DNA of 64,000 nucleotides from contig NZ_PSZE01000005.1 in assembly GCF_002933465.1 (NCBI RefSeq), positions 124,001 through 188,000 of the forward strand, read 5' to 3'. Source of the stretch: Nocardia nova. GTDB taxonomy: Bacteria > Actinomycetota > Actinomycetes > Mycobacteriales > Mycobacteriaceae. Positions 45,268 to 53,096 of the stretch are shown piece after piece; position 1 is the stretch's first letter, and each line of letters opens with the position of its first letter. A program made the translations under genes and the position numbers. A model generated the notes under the pieces. It saw nothing but the letters and a program-made list of their open reading frames with translations, was not told where the DNA came from and made no database searches.

Positions 45268-46025
45268 GTTCCGGGGTGCGCCTCCTCGGCATTCGGCGCC
45301 GAGCCGGGGCGGCCCAGACCGGCAGTGGGCGCTTCGCCCAGGCGCGCGGCCATCCCGTCCAAGACGCAGACCAGCCCGAAGTCGAAGGCAAGCGCTCGCG
45401 CCACTTCCGGATCCTGCGGTAGCGCGTCGCGGTAGTCGGCGCGCAATTGCGGATAGTCGGCGGCCAGCTGGTCCATCGAGGCGAGCACCGAGTGGTGGTC
45501 GACCTCGCCGCCGACGGCCTTGCGGTAGGTCAACTCCGGAATCACCTGTCCCAGAATGAAACTCATCACCAGGGCGGTGGCCAAATAGACGTCGGCGCCG
45601 TCGAATCCGGCCCGCATGCAGGTGCGGCGCAGCCGGTCGGTGAGCGCGAAGGCGTTGGGTCCGACGCTGGGCAGCTGTCCCAGCAGGCTCGCCGCCCACG
45701 GATGGGAGCGAATCGTGGCGCGCAGGCTGTAGGCGAAGGTGGTGAACACCTCCCGCCAGCTCGTGCGGTCGGGATCGGGGGTCTCGACCAGGCCCCAGAC
45801 CTCGTCGAGCGCCAATTCCAGCAGTTCGTCCTTGTTGGCCACATACCAGTAGAGACTCGTCGCGCCGGCATTGAGGCGGGCGCCGAGTTTGCGCATGCTC
45901 AGCGCCTCGAGGCCGTCGGCGTCGAGCAGTTCCACAGTGGCCGCGACGATCTGATCGCGGGTCAGCCCCGACCTCCTGGGCGGGCGGGCCTGCCGCGTCC
46001 ACACCGAGCTGAACGGTTTGGTCAC
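45249..46025 (-). CDS. TetR-family repressor of the adjacent efflux pump
   Basis: A 258-residue regulator of the TetR/TetR_C type: HTH residues LTRDQIVAATVELLDADGLEALSMRKLGARLNAGATSLYWYVANKDELLEL (key part SMRKLGARLN and TSLYWYVANKDEL), and a C-terminal domain with FAYSLRATIRSHPW. The SLYWYVxNKDEL variant is typical of repressors of drug pumps. Start GTG 46025 chosen (VTKPFSS); GTG 46049 is possible. It is divergent from the DHA2 pump, with three repeated operator-like boxes between and into the starts. Confidence 0.85.
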   Translation of the reverse strand: MTKPFSSVWTRQARPPRRSGLTRDQIVAATVELLDADGLEALSMRKLGARLNAGATSLYWYVANKDELLELALDEVWGLVETPDPDRTSWREVFTTFAYSLRATIRSHPWAASLLGQLPSVGPNAFALTDRLRRTCMRAGFDGADVYLATALVMSFILGQVIPELTYRKAVGGEVDHHSVLASMDQLAADYPQLRADYRDALPQDPEVARALAFDFGLVCVLDGMAARLGEAPTAGLGRPGSAPNAEEAHPGTQRRTR

Positions 46026-46043
46026 GGCACCACTGTAATTCCC

Positions 46044-46100
46044 TCGCACACTGTTCGAGTTTTTCGTACGCTGCTCGAGTGAAATCGAACACTGTACGAG
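46044..46100. promoter_or_regulatory. Three helically phased operator boxes
   Basis: TCGCACACTGTTCGAG (46044-46059), TCGTACGCTGCTCGAG (46064-46079) and TCGAACACTGTACGAG (46085-46100) share TCG-N-AC-R-CTG-N2-CGAG. Each is a near-palindrome and they start 20 and 21 bases apart, two helical turns. The second box ends on the first base of the pump GTG and the third lies inside the coding sequence. Strong candidate for cooperative repression by the divergent TetR. Confidence 0.75.
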
Positions 46101-47560
46101 AATCTGCGGAGGCGCTCCCGCGCGATCCCCGCCGCTGGTGGATCCTGGGTGTGCTCTGCCTGTCCCTGCTGGTGCTGATGATCGATGGCACCGTCCTCAA
46201 CCTGGCGATTCCGTCACTGATCCGGGAACTCGGCGCGAGCCCCTCCGACATCCAGTGGATCCTCGACGCCTACGTCCTCGTCTTCGCCGGACTCCTGCTC
46301 ACCGCCGGCAGCCTGTCCGACCGGTTCGGCCGCCGCCGCATGCTCATCACCGGACTCGCGGTATTCGGCGCGGCGTCGCTGCTGGCCGTCCTGGCCGGCG
46401 AACCATGGCAGGTGATCGCCGCCCGCGCCGCCATGGGCGTCGGCGGATCGCTGCTCATGCCCTCGACACTGTCGATCCTGATGACGACCTTCGACGAGGA
46501 CGAACGCCGCAAGGCGATGGCCGGCTGGTCCACGGTGTCGATGGTCGGCATCGTGCTCGGCCCCACGCTGGGCGGCTTTCTGCTGCAACACTTCTGGTGG
46601 GGTTCGGTCTTCCTGCTCAACATCCCCGTCGCGATCGTCGCCATCATCGCCGCGGTGATACTGATGCCCGAAACCTACGGGCAGCAACGCCCGGTCGATC
46701 TGGTCGGCGTGCTGCTGTCGATCACGGCACTCACCGCGACCGTCTACGTGATCATCGAACGCGAATGGAACATCCCCGTCATCGCGCTCGCGGTGGTGGC
46801 CGCGGCCGGATTCACCTACTGGGAGTACCGCTCGCCGCATCCGATGCTGCCGCTGACGGTGTTCCGCAATCGCGACTTCACCGGCACCTGCCTGACACTG
46901 CTGCTGATGGTGTTCGGCATGGGTGCGGTGATGCTGATGCTCACCCAGTACCTGCAGTTCGTGCTCGGATACGGCGCTATGAAAGCCGGGCTGGCACTGC
47001 TGCCGTACGCGGTGGCGGCGACTGTGTGCAACGGACTGGGCGCCACCCTCGGCGAGAAGCTGAGCAACAAGACCCTGATCGTCGCGGGCTTGGCGGTGAT
47101 GGCCGGGGCGTTCGTCATCCTCGCCAACGCCGACAGCTACGCATGGGTGCTGGCCTCGATGCTGGTGATGGGTATCGGCGGCGGTCTGGCCGGTCCCGCG
47201 GCCTATGCCGCGATCATGAGCGCGATCCCGCTCGAACACGCCGGTGTCGGCTCGGCGATGAACGACACCATCCAGCAGGTCGGAATGGCGGTCAGCATCG
47301 CGGTGCTCGGCAGTGTGCTGGCGGGGGTGTTCACCTCGCACATGCCCGCCGATGCCCCGGCCGCGGCGCGCGAGAACATCGGCAACGCCTTCGCGCTCGG
47401 CTTCGACGAACCGGCGAAGTCGGCGTTCACCACGGCCATGTCCTACGGGGCGTGGATCAGCGCCGGTTTCAGCCTCGCGGCCGCCCTGCTGGGCCTGATA
47501 CTGCTGCGCCACCGCGCCACGCAACCAGCCGCGCAACCCGAACCGGCGCAGGCGAGCTGA
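46079..47560 (+). CDS. DHA2-family (EmrB/QacA) MFS drug exporter
   Basis: A 493-residue transporter with about fourteen transmembrane helices. Seen: LMIDGTVLNLAIPSLIRELGAS (motif D1), LLTAGSLSDRFGRRRMLITGL (motif A), and GWSTVSMVGIVLGPTLGGFLLQHFWWGSVFLLNIP (motif C), as in DHA2 multidrug exporters driven by proton motive force. The start is GTG 46079 and there is no ribosome site upstream, so a leaderless transcript is likely. It is repressed, by inference, by the divergent TetR. It converges on the hypothetical gene at 47567, 6 bases away. Confidence 0.9.
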   Translation: MKSNTVRESAEALPRDPRRWWILGVLCLSLLVLMIDGTVLNLAIPSLIRELGASPSDIQWILDAYVLVFAGLLLTAGSLSDRFGRRRMLITGLAVFGAASLLAVLAGEPWQVIAARAAMGVGGSLLMPSTLSILMTTFDEDERRKAMAGWSTVSMVGIVLGPTLGGFLLQHFWWGSVFLLNIPVAIVAIIAAVILMPETYGQQRPVDLVGVLLSITALTATVYVIIEREWNIPVIALAVVAAAGFTYWEYRSPHPMLPLTVFRNRDFTGTCLTLLLMVFGMGAVMLMLTQYLQFVLGYGAMKAGLALLPYAVAATVCNGLGATLGEKLSNKTLIVAGLAVMAGAFVILANADSYAWVLASMLVMGIGGGLAGPAAYAAIMSAIPLEHAGVGSAMNDTIQQVGMAVSIAVLGSVLAGVFTSHMPADAPAAARENIGNAFALGFDEPAKSAFTTAMSYGAWISAGFSLAAALLGLILLRHRATQPAAQPEPAQAS

Positions 47561-47566
47561 AGGCAG

Positions 47567-48154
47567 TCACGCCACGGCACGCGGATCGGTCCCCGCGGCA
47601 CGCGCGTGGACCGATACCGGTGGCCGCAAGGCATTGTCGGGCAACCACCGGGAAAACCGTTCCACCACCGCCAGCGCGCCCAGCCCCACATACCCGGCCA
47701 GCACGCTTTCGGCCAGCGTCATATCGTCCTCGGGCAGACCGTAGACCGAGACGAGCAGACCACGCCGCGACCCCGGCGCCAGCACCCCGCGGCCCGAGCC
47801 CGGCAGAGCCGTCTCCTCGACCAGCGCCGGGCATCCCGAATGCAGCACGAGCGCGGCCTGCACCCCCAGCCACAAATCACGAATACGCGGATGGTGCCCC
47901 GCCGCCGCGGCGCCGATCAGCGAGCCCGGCAGCAGCTCGGCGCCGTCCAGAAACCCCGGCTCGACGGCTCGCCAGCGCTGCACAGGGGGGAAATGATCGC
48001 AGTCCGGGCGGCCCGACCAGCGGCGATACGCCCGTTCCAGCAGCACCTCGGTCGCGTCCCGGCAACCGGAGTCGTCCACGACCACGGCCCGCATCCGCAG
48101 CTGCCGGCACCGCAGCCGATCGGGCCGCGCCCGTTCGATGTCGGCGATACTCAT
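47567..48154 (-). CDS. Hypothetical protein
   Basis: A 195-residue soluble-looking protein that I cannot assign to a family. Seen: an Arg-rich N-terminus with CRDATEVLLERAYRRWSGRPDCDHFPPVQRWRAVEPGFLDG, and a C-terminal helix DDMTLAESVLAGYVGLGALAVVERFSRWLPDNAL. Four Cys are scattered, without metal-motif spacing. It starts at ATG 48154, overlapping the end of the upstream small membrane protein by 4 bases, so the two form a translationally coupled pair. Confidence 0.65.
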   Translation of the reverse strand: MSIADIERARPDRLRCRQLRMRAVVVDDSGCRDATEVLLERAYRRWSGRPDCDHFPPVQRWRAVEPGFLDGAELLPGSLIGAAAAGHHPRIRDLWLGVQAALVLHSGCPALVEETALPGSGRGVLAPGSRRGLLVSVYGLPEDDMTLAESVLAGYVGLGALAVVERFSRWLPDNALRPPVSVHARAAGTDPRAVA

Positions 48155-48531
48155 AGTCCACCGCCACTGTCGAATCCGGAACGCACGGATTTCGCCCGCA
48201 CCGCGGCCACGCCGCGCGCCCGCCCCGGCGCCGGAGTATGGGCCCGCCGCCACGCCGAGACGAACAGGGCGAAACCACCCGCCACGGCGACGATCACGGC
48301 GAGCATCGCCAGCACCAGCGGCGTCGTCGCCGCCGCGTCGGTGCGGCCCGCCCCGCTCGCCCGGATCAGCATCGCCGCGAGCAATGGACCGAGCAGGGCG
48401 AGCCCGGCGCCGGTGAGCAGCAGCCCACCGGTGGTCAACGCTTCCGGGGTCAGTGAGACGCGAACGGACGTGGCGTTTTTCGTACTCACCGACCCGGTTC
48501 GCGATCCCAGCAAACTCTTGCGCAACGGCAT
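48151..48531 (-). CDS. Small two-helix membrane protein
   Basis: A 126-residue protein with a basic N-terminus, two hydrophobic helices (near 33-58, TTGGLLLTGAGLALLGPLLA; near 68-90, TPLVLAMLAVIVAVAGGFAL), and a basic Arg-rich C-terminal tail. Start ATG 48531. It overlaps the downstream hypothetical gene by 4 bases. Unknown function; it has the look of a membrane-anchored partner for its neighbour. Confidence 0.6.
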   Translation of the reverse strand: MPLRKSLLGSRTGSVSTKNATSVRVSLTPEALTTGGLLLTGAGLALLGPLLAAMLIRASGAGRTDAAATTPLVLAMLAVIVAVAGGFALFVSAWRRAHTPAPGRARGVAAVRAKSVRSGFDSGGGL

Positions 48532-48629
48532 GACCGCCCCTTTCGTTCACCCGCTCGTCAGTGCATTTGAACTGGGAATTCAAACGTACAACTCGAAACG
48601 CCACGGGTTCATCCAACGTGATCCAACTG

Positions 48630-48930
48630 TCACCGGAACGTTGACAGCAATTCAGCAGCGACCAGCGCCGAGGCGTCTCGGCGGGGTGCGCCGAACTCGG
48701 CGGCGATCCGGTCGACGCTGTAGCGGCGCTTTCCGACCTCGTCGAGTTCGTCGTACATCTGCCGGGCCAGCTTCACCTGCCGTGGGCCGAGCTTGGGGTT
48801 CTGCCCGCCAATGCGTCCGCGAGTGCGAGCGGCGGCCAGGCCGTCGCGGGTCCGTTCGGACATCAACATCAGGGCGTATTGCGAACCCCGACAGGTTGAC
48901 ATTGCCGCGTACACGGCAACCTTTACAGAT
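48630..48930 (-). pseudogene. Serine resolvase remnant
   Basis: The end of the ORF reads SERTRDGLAAARTRGRIGG, then LGPRQVKLARQMYDEL and YSVDRIAAEFGAPR. This is the helix linking to the C-terminal HTH of Tn3 resolvases. Just upstream KVAVYAAMSTCRGSQ resembles the resolvase N-terminus (KxAxYARVST). The catalytic core between is deleted, leaving a fused ORF with the transposase fragment. Confidence 0.6.
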
Positions 48931-48999
48931 CTATCCTGCGGAAACCCGCTACGGCCGAATATGTCTCGTGAACCTACGTTTCCGATCGGTTCGGTCTGG

Positions 49000-49413
49000 G
49001 CGATGCGCCGCCGGTAGTCCGGATCAGACAAGTATTTCGCGGCATAGATCGAACGGCGCAGGGCGCCATACTCTTTCAACGCTGCGGCCAGGGCATTCTG
49101 CCGCGAGGATGCGGGCAGCTTGCCCGCCAGCAGCGCGGCCGTGGCGTGCCCGAACTTCCGCAAAGCGGCCAACCGCAGCAGATCGTCCCAGTGTTCTGCG
49201 ATGAGGTCCAGATTCAGCTTGCGGGTCAGCAGAGGAACCGCAAGCGGGAACCGGGCCTCGGCCTCTGCTCGAGGGGCCCGGCCGGTACAGGGTGATCCGC
49301 CCCAGGTCCCCGATCCGGGGCGAGAGCTGCCACCCGAGCAGATCGCATGCCGCCCGGACGGACCTGAAGGTCACGCCCGGACGGCATGCGGCGCGTTCGT
49401 GCATCCGATGCAC
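49000..49413 (-). pseudogene. Tn3-family transposase fragment
   Basis: Two frames together read LLGWQLSPRIGDLGRITLYRPG, then after a shift near 49265, ARFPLAVPLLTRKLNLDLI, EHWDDLLRLAALRKFG, RQNALAAALKEYGALRRSIYAAKYLSDPDYRRRI. This is the catalytic end of Tn3 transposases (the RxxDL and YGxLxRTxxxxxYLxDPxxRR regions). The N-terminal two thirds of the gene are missing. Confidence 0.7.
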
Positions 49414-49414
49414 G
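49398..49414. repeat. 17-bp perfect palindrome at the edge of the Tn3 remnant
   Basis: CGTGCATCCGATGCACG is a perfect 8-1-8 palindrome. It could be a remnant of the transposon or a small regulatory or terminator element for the adjacent exporter gene. Confidence 0.4.
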
Positions 49415-49454
49415 GACGCGATGGGCGAACGAGGGCTCGGCGCGCCGTCCCCGG

Positions 49455-50996
49455 TCAGTGCCCCATCAGCACCGGCGCATCAGTACCTTCCTGGGGCAGT
49501 TTCGGTTTGGAGCGCGGCAGGAACACAGCCGGGATCAACGTCACCACTACCAGCACCAGCGCGACGATGTAGGTGTGCGCGTACGCCGTCGCGGCCTGGT
49601 CGAAACCGGCGTCGAGCTGCTCGGGCGGCACCTTCTGCGCGGCGGTCGGATCGAACCGCGATCCGATCGCCGCCTGCGCCAGCGGTTTGTTCTCCAGCAT
49701 GTTGGTCAGCAGCACCGACATGGTCGCCGTGCCGATCGAACCGGCCGCCTGGTTGACGATGTTCATCAGCGTCGAACCCCGGGCCACCTGCGCGTGGGTC
49801 AGCGTCTGGATCGCGGCGGTCATGGTCGGCATCATCGTGCAGCCCATGCCCAGCCCCATCACGAACAGCGCCACACACATCAGCGGAAGGGAGGTATCGG
49901 CCGAGAGCTGGGTGAAGAACAGCATGCTCACCGCGATGACGGCCAGACCGCTCATCACCACCTTGCCGGGGCCGATCTTGTCGACCAGCTTGCCGCCGAT
50001 GGGCATCGTGACCATCGCTCCCAAGCCCTGTGGTGCGATGAGCAATCCGGTCGCCAGCGTCGACTTACCCTGCACCTGCTGCAGGTAGCTGGGCAGCAGC
50101 AGACTGGAGCCGAAGAACGCCACCGCGAAGAACACCGCGGTCAGTACGGCGACGGTCAGCTGGCGATTGCGGAACAGATGCAAATCGATCAGCGGATGTT
50201 CGGTGCGCAGCGCGTGGAAGACGAAACCGACCATCAGCACCAGGCCGATCGCGGCCGGCACCAGCACCCGCGCCGAGGCGACCGTGTGCTGTTCGGGGAT
50301 CGAGGAAACACCGAACAGGAACAGCGCCAACCCCGGTGACGCGAGCAGCATCCCGAGGAAGTCGAACGATTCCGACGGTTCGGGCCGGTCCGGCGGCAGC
50401 ACCACGACCGCCAGGATCAACGCGACCACACCGACGGGCAGGTTGATCAGGAAGATCCAGTGCCAGCTGAAACTGCCGATCAGCCAGCCACCGAGGATGG
50501 GCCCGAGAATCGGCCCGAGCAGCATCGGCACACCGAGGACCGCCATCACGCGACCGATCCGTTGCGGTCCGGCCGCGTGGGTCATGATCGTCATACCCAG
50601 CGGCATCAGCATGCCGCCGCCGAGGCCTTGCACCACGCGGAAGGCGATGAGCGACTCGATGTTCCACGCCGTGGAGCACAGCACCGAACCGAGGATGAAG
50701 AACGTCAGCGCCAGGATGTACAGACGTTTGGTGCCGAATCGGTCGGCAGCCCATCCCGTCAGCGGGATCACGCTGGCCAGGGCCAGGGTGTAGCCGGTCA
50801 TCGTCCAGGCCGCGATGGCGTAGCTGGTGTCGAATTCGTGCTGGAACGTCGGCAGTGCGACGGTCACGACGGTCACGTCCAGGATCGACATGATCGCGCC
50901 GAGCACGACCACCCCGGCGACCTTGAACACCGCGGCATCGAGTTTGTCGGAAGCGGGATCCGACGTCGCCGCGGGAATATCCGGAGGAGAGGTCAC
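49455..50996 (-). CDS. DHA2-family (EmrB/QacA) MFS exporter, second copy
   Basis: A 513-residue transporter with about fourteen helices. Seen: MSILDVTVVTVALPTFQHEFDTS (motif D1), PLTGWAADRFGTKRLYILAL (motif A), RIGRVMAVLGVPMLLGPILGPILGGWLIGSFSWHWIFLINLP (motif C). It exports drugs or lipids by proton antiport. The start is uncertain: GTG 50996 (VTSPPDIPA) is chosen because upstream alternatives add a non-conserved 42-residue leader. No regulator gene is adjacent. It is not closely similar to the exporter at 46079. Confidence 0.85.
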   Translation of the reverse strand: MTSPPDIPAATSDPASDKLDAAVFKVAGVVVLGAIMSILDVTVVTVALPTFQHEFDTSYAIAAWTMTGYTLALASVIPLTGWAADRFGTKRLYILALTFFILGSVLCSTAWNIESLIAFRVVQGLGGGMLMPLGMTIMTHAAGPQRIGRVMAVLGVPMLLGPILGPILGGWLIGSFSWHWIFLINLPVGVVALILAVVVLPPDRPEPSESFDFLGMLLASPGLALFLFGVSSIPEQHTVASARVLVPAAIGLVLMVGFVFHALRTEHPLIDLHLFRNRQLTVAVLTAVFFAVAFFGSSLLLPSYLQQVQGKSTLATGLLIAPQGLGAMVTMPIGGKLVDKIGPGKVVMSGLAVIAVSMLFFTQLSADTSLPLMCVALFVMGLGMGCTMMPTMTAAIQTLTHAQVARGSTLMNIVNQAAGSIGTATMSVLLTNMLENKPLAQAAIGSRFDPTAAQKVPPEQLDAGFDQAATAYAHTYIVALVLVVVTLIPAVFLPRSKPKLPQEGTDAPVLMGH

Positions 50997-51165
50997 CGCT
51001 TCAGCCTGCCAAATGACCGATCGCTTGACCAGCCCCTGTTCCCAGGGGAGGCCATATCGAAACCTCCGACTTTTCGCGCCCGATTCGTCCGTTTCCATCG
51101 TTATCTTGCCGCCCCCCGGCACGGTCCGAACGCGCGCACTACATTGGTCCCCATCCGTTCATTCG

Positions 51166-51429
51166 TTGTCCGGCAAGGAGTTCCCCGCGATAGAAGACCC
51201 GGTACTCGGTTCGACCGGTAGGCTCACATCGCCGATCCGGGGCGCAGGCATGCTCGGGGAGGTCCTGGTCGCGATCAGAGGGGGCACCGAGCTGTACATC
51301 GCCCGATCCACCGAACCGTTGGATGCCGGCACCACCGTACTCGTGGTCGCGGTGCATCCCGGCCGGATCGTCGATGTCGTCGAGTGGATCCCACTGGATA
51401 TCGGGCCGGGTGGGGACACAACGAAATAA
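51166..51429 (+). CDS. NfeD-like OB-fold protein preceding a flotillin
   Basis: About 80-87 residues comprising the C-terminal OB-fold of NfeD proteins (VLGSTGRLTSPIRGAGMLGEVLVAIRGGTELYIARS, then VVAVHPGRIVDVVEW). It lacks the membrane helices of long NfeD. NfeD partners SPFH/flotillin proteins in membrane microdomains, and the flotillin gene begins 15 bases downstream. The start is unclear. An AAGGAG site (51175-51180) is followed 9 bases later by ATA at 51190 (IEDPVLGSTG), a non-standard start. The only canonical choice with the full domain is TTG 51166, used here. Confidence 0.7.
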   Translation: MSGKEFPAIEDPVLGSTGRLTSPIRGAGMLGEVLVAIRGGTELYIARSTEPLDAGTTVLVVAVHPGRIVDVVEWIPLDIGPGGDTTK

Positions 51430-51443
51430 CAAGGGAGACACCA

Positions 51444-52550
51444 GTGCTGGGCTATCACGTGCCCGATCCCGACGAGGCCATGCTGATCAGCGGCGGCCGC
51501 GCCAAGGACAACGCCCCCTTCCGCGTCATCACCGGCCACGGCGCCTGGGTGATGCCGTTCTTCCGCAAGGTCAGCTACCTGTCGCTCGCGATGTTCGAAT
51601 CCGAGATCCAGGAACGCTGCGTCACCCGTCAGGCCATCCAGCTCGACGTGCGCGCGGTCATCGCCTTCAAGGTCGCCAACGACACCCAGTCCGTAGTCAA
51701 CGCCGCACAACGATTCCTGTCCGAACAGGAACGCGAGATGTCGGTGCTGACCGGACGCATCTTCTCCGGCCACCTGCGCTCGATCGTCGGTTCCATGACC
51801 GTCGAGGAGATCATCCGCGAACGCCAGAAACTCGCCGACGAGGTCCTGGTCGCCTCCAAGGTGGAGATGAGCAATATCGGACTGTGGGTCGACTCGTTCC
51901 AGATCCAGTCCATCGACGACGGCGGACTCGGCTACATCGCCGCCCTCGCCGCACCGCACAACGCCGCCGTTCAGCGCGACGCCCAGATCGCTCAGGCCGC
52001 CGCCGCCCAGCTCGCCGCCGAAGCCGAACAGGAATCGCTGCGCAAACAGGCGGAATATCAACGCCAGACCGCGATTCTGCAGGCCGAATACCAGCGCGAT
52101 ATCGACAAGGCCAAAGCCGAGGCCAGCCAAGCCGGCCCCCTCGCTGAAGCCATCGCCCTGCAGGAAGTGCTCACCGCCCAGGCCGAACGCGCCCGCAAGG
52201 AGGCGCAGCTGCGCGAACAGCAACTGCAGGCCGAGGTCGTCAAACCCGCCGAAGCCGAAGCCGAACGCGTGCGCGTACTCGCCCAGGCCGAGGCCGACCG
52301 CACCCGCATCCAGGCCGAGGCCGCGGCCTCCAACAACCGGATCGCGTTGGACCAGTTGCTGATCGAGCAGCTGCCCGAAATCGTCAAACAGGCGGCGCTC
52401 GGCTTGTCCAACGCCAACCTGACGGTCCTCAACGGACCCGACGGCGTCGGCGAATTGGTCAACGGAATGGTCGGGCAGGGACTGACCGTATTCAACTCAC
52501 TGCAAAAGGCTCTTTCCACCGACAACCACTCCGGGGCACCGATAGAGTGA
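51444..52550 (+). CDS. Flotillin-like SPFH-domain protein
   Basis: A 368-residue SPFH/flotillin family member. The N-terminus contains the domain start (VPDPDEAMLISGGRAKD, then PFRVITGHGAWVMPFFRKVSYLSL). A long charged coiled coil runs at about 190-320 (repeats of AEAEQESLRKQAEYQRQT and AEAERVRVLAQAEADRTRIQAEA), with a short C-terminal tail. It has no obvious N-terminal transmembrane helix, so membrane attachment may be by the SPFH domain itself. Start GTG 51444, 6 bases after an AAGGGAG site. Forms a pair with the NfeD-like gene. Confidence 0.88.
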   Translation: MLGYHVPDPDEAMLISGGRAKDNAPFRVITGHGAWVMPFFRKVSYLSLAMFESEIQERCVTRQAIQLDVRAVIAFKVANDTQSVVNAAQRFLSEQEREMSVLTGRIFSGHLRSIVGSMTVEEIIRERQKLADEVLVASKVEMSNIGLWVDSFQIQSIDDGGLGYIAALAAPHNAAVQRDAQIAQAAAAQLAAEAEQESLRKQAEYQRQTAILQAEYQRDIDKAKAEASQAGPLAEAIALQEVLTAQAERARKEAQLREQQLQAEVVKPAEAEAERVRVLAQAEADRTRIQAEAAASNNRIALDQLLIEQLPEIVKQAALGLSNANLTVLNGPDGVGELVNGMVGQGLTVFNSLQKALSTDNHSGAPIE

Positions 52551-52583
52551 CCGCACACGGACGGCAATGAGGAGCAGGTGTAG

Positions 52584-52967
52584 GTGTCGATCGGGAAATT
52601 GGTGTCCTTCGACAGTTCTCGGGGGTTCGGATTCATCCGTCCCGAAGACGGCGGACCGGACGTATTCGTTCATGTGAACGACATCGGATTGGACGAGGAC
52701 GAACTGCGTCAGGGGCGAGTATTCGAATTCGAGGTCACCGAGGGTGATCGAGGACCCAAGGCGGTCAACCTGACCGCGGTCGGCGGCGCGCCGGCGCCAC
52801 CGCGGCACCGCGGCCGCGGCACCGGCCAGCTCACCGCCGCCGAACACAAACGGCTGATCACCGAACTGCTGCTCGACGCCAGCCCCGCCCTCACCGCCGG
52901 CGAGATCATCACGATCCGCGACCGGCTCGCCGAATTCGCCGACCAGCAGGGCTGGCTGGAGAACTGA
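52584..52967 (+). CDS. Cold-shock-domain protein with C-terminal extension
   Basis: A 127-residue protein. Residues 1 to about 65 are a CspA-type OB fold with RNP-like motifs (GKLVSFDSSRGFGFIRPE and DVFVHVNDI), expected to bind single-stranded RNA or DNA. A basic linker (APPRHRGRGTG) leads to a helical tail of about 45 residues (TAAEHKRLITELLL, EIITIRDRLAEFADQQGWL) not found in plain 67-residue CspA proteins. Start GTG 52584, 34 bases after the flotillin stop, with GAGGAG upstream. Confidence 0.88.
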   Translation: MSIGKLVSFDSSRGFGFIRPEDGGPDVFVHVNDIGLDEDELRQGRVFEFEVTEGDRGPKAVNLTAVGGAPAPPRHRGRGTGQLTAAEHKRLITELLLDASPALTAGEIITIRDRLAEFADQQGWLEN

Positions 52968-53096
52968 GCAGACCGGGCGAATGTCCCGCGACCACCCACG
53001 GCGGCTCTCGGCCTACGATCATGACGACGGTGCCGGGCGATGAATTTCTCCCGCCCGCACCGTCGGCATGGGTGAGACCGACCCGAGGAGGATCGC

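Larger units (their letters stand above)
48630..49435 (-). mobile_element. Tn3-family transposon remnant
   Basis: A degraded segment carrying the C-terminal catalytic part of a Tn3-family transposase, then pieces of a serine resolvase, in the same orientation. Terminal inverted repeats of 38 bp were not found at either end. It lies between a small membrane protein gene and a DHA2 exporter gene. It shows that this part of the window received foreign DNA. Confidence 0.7.

Noticed and set aside
43273..46251. A 992-codon minus-strand ORF through antiporter, DHFR-like and TetR genes
   Set aside because: Absence of stop codons is expected in this GC-rich DNA; no domain is present and several real genes lie opposite.
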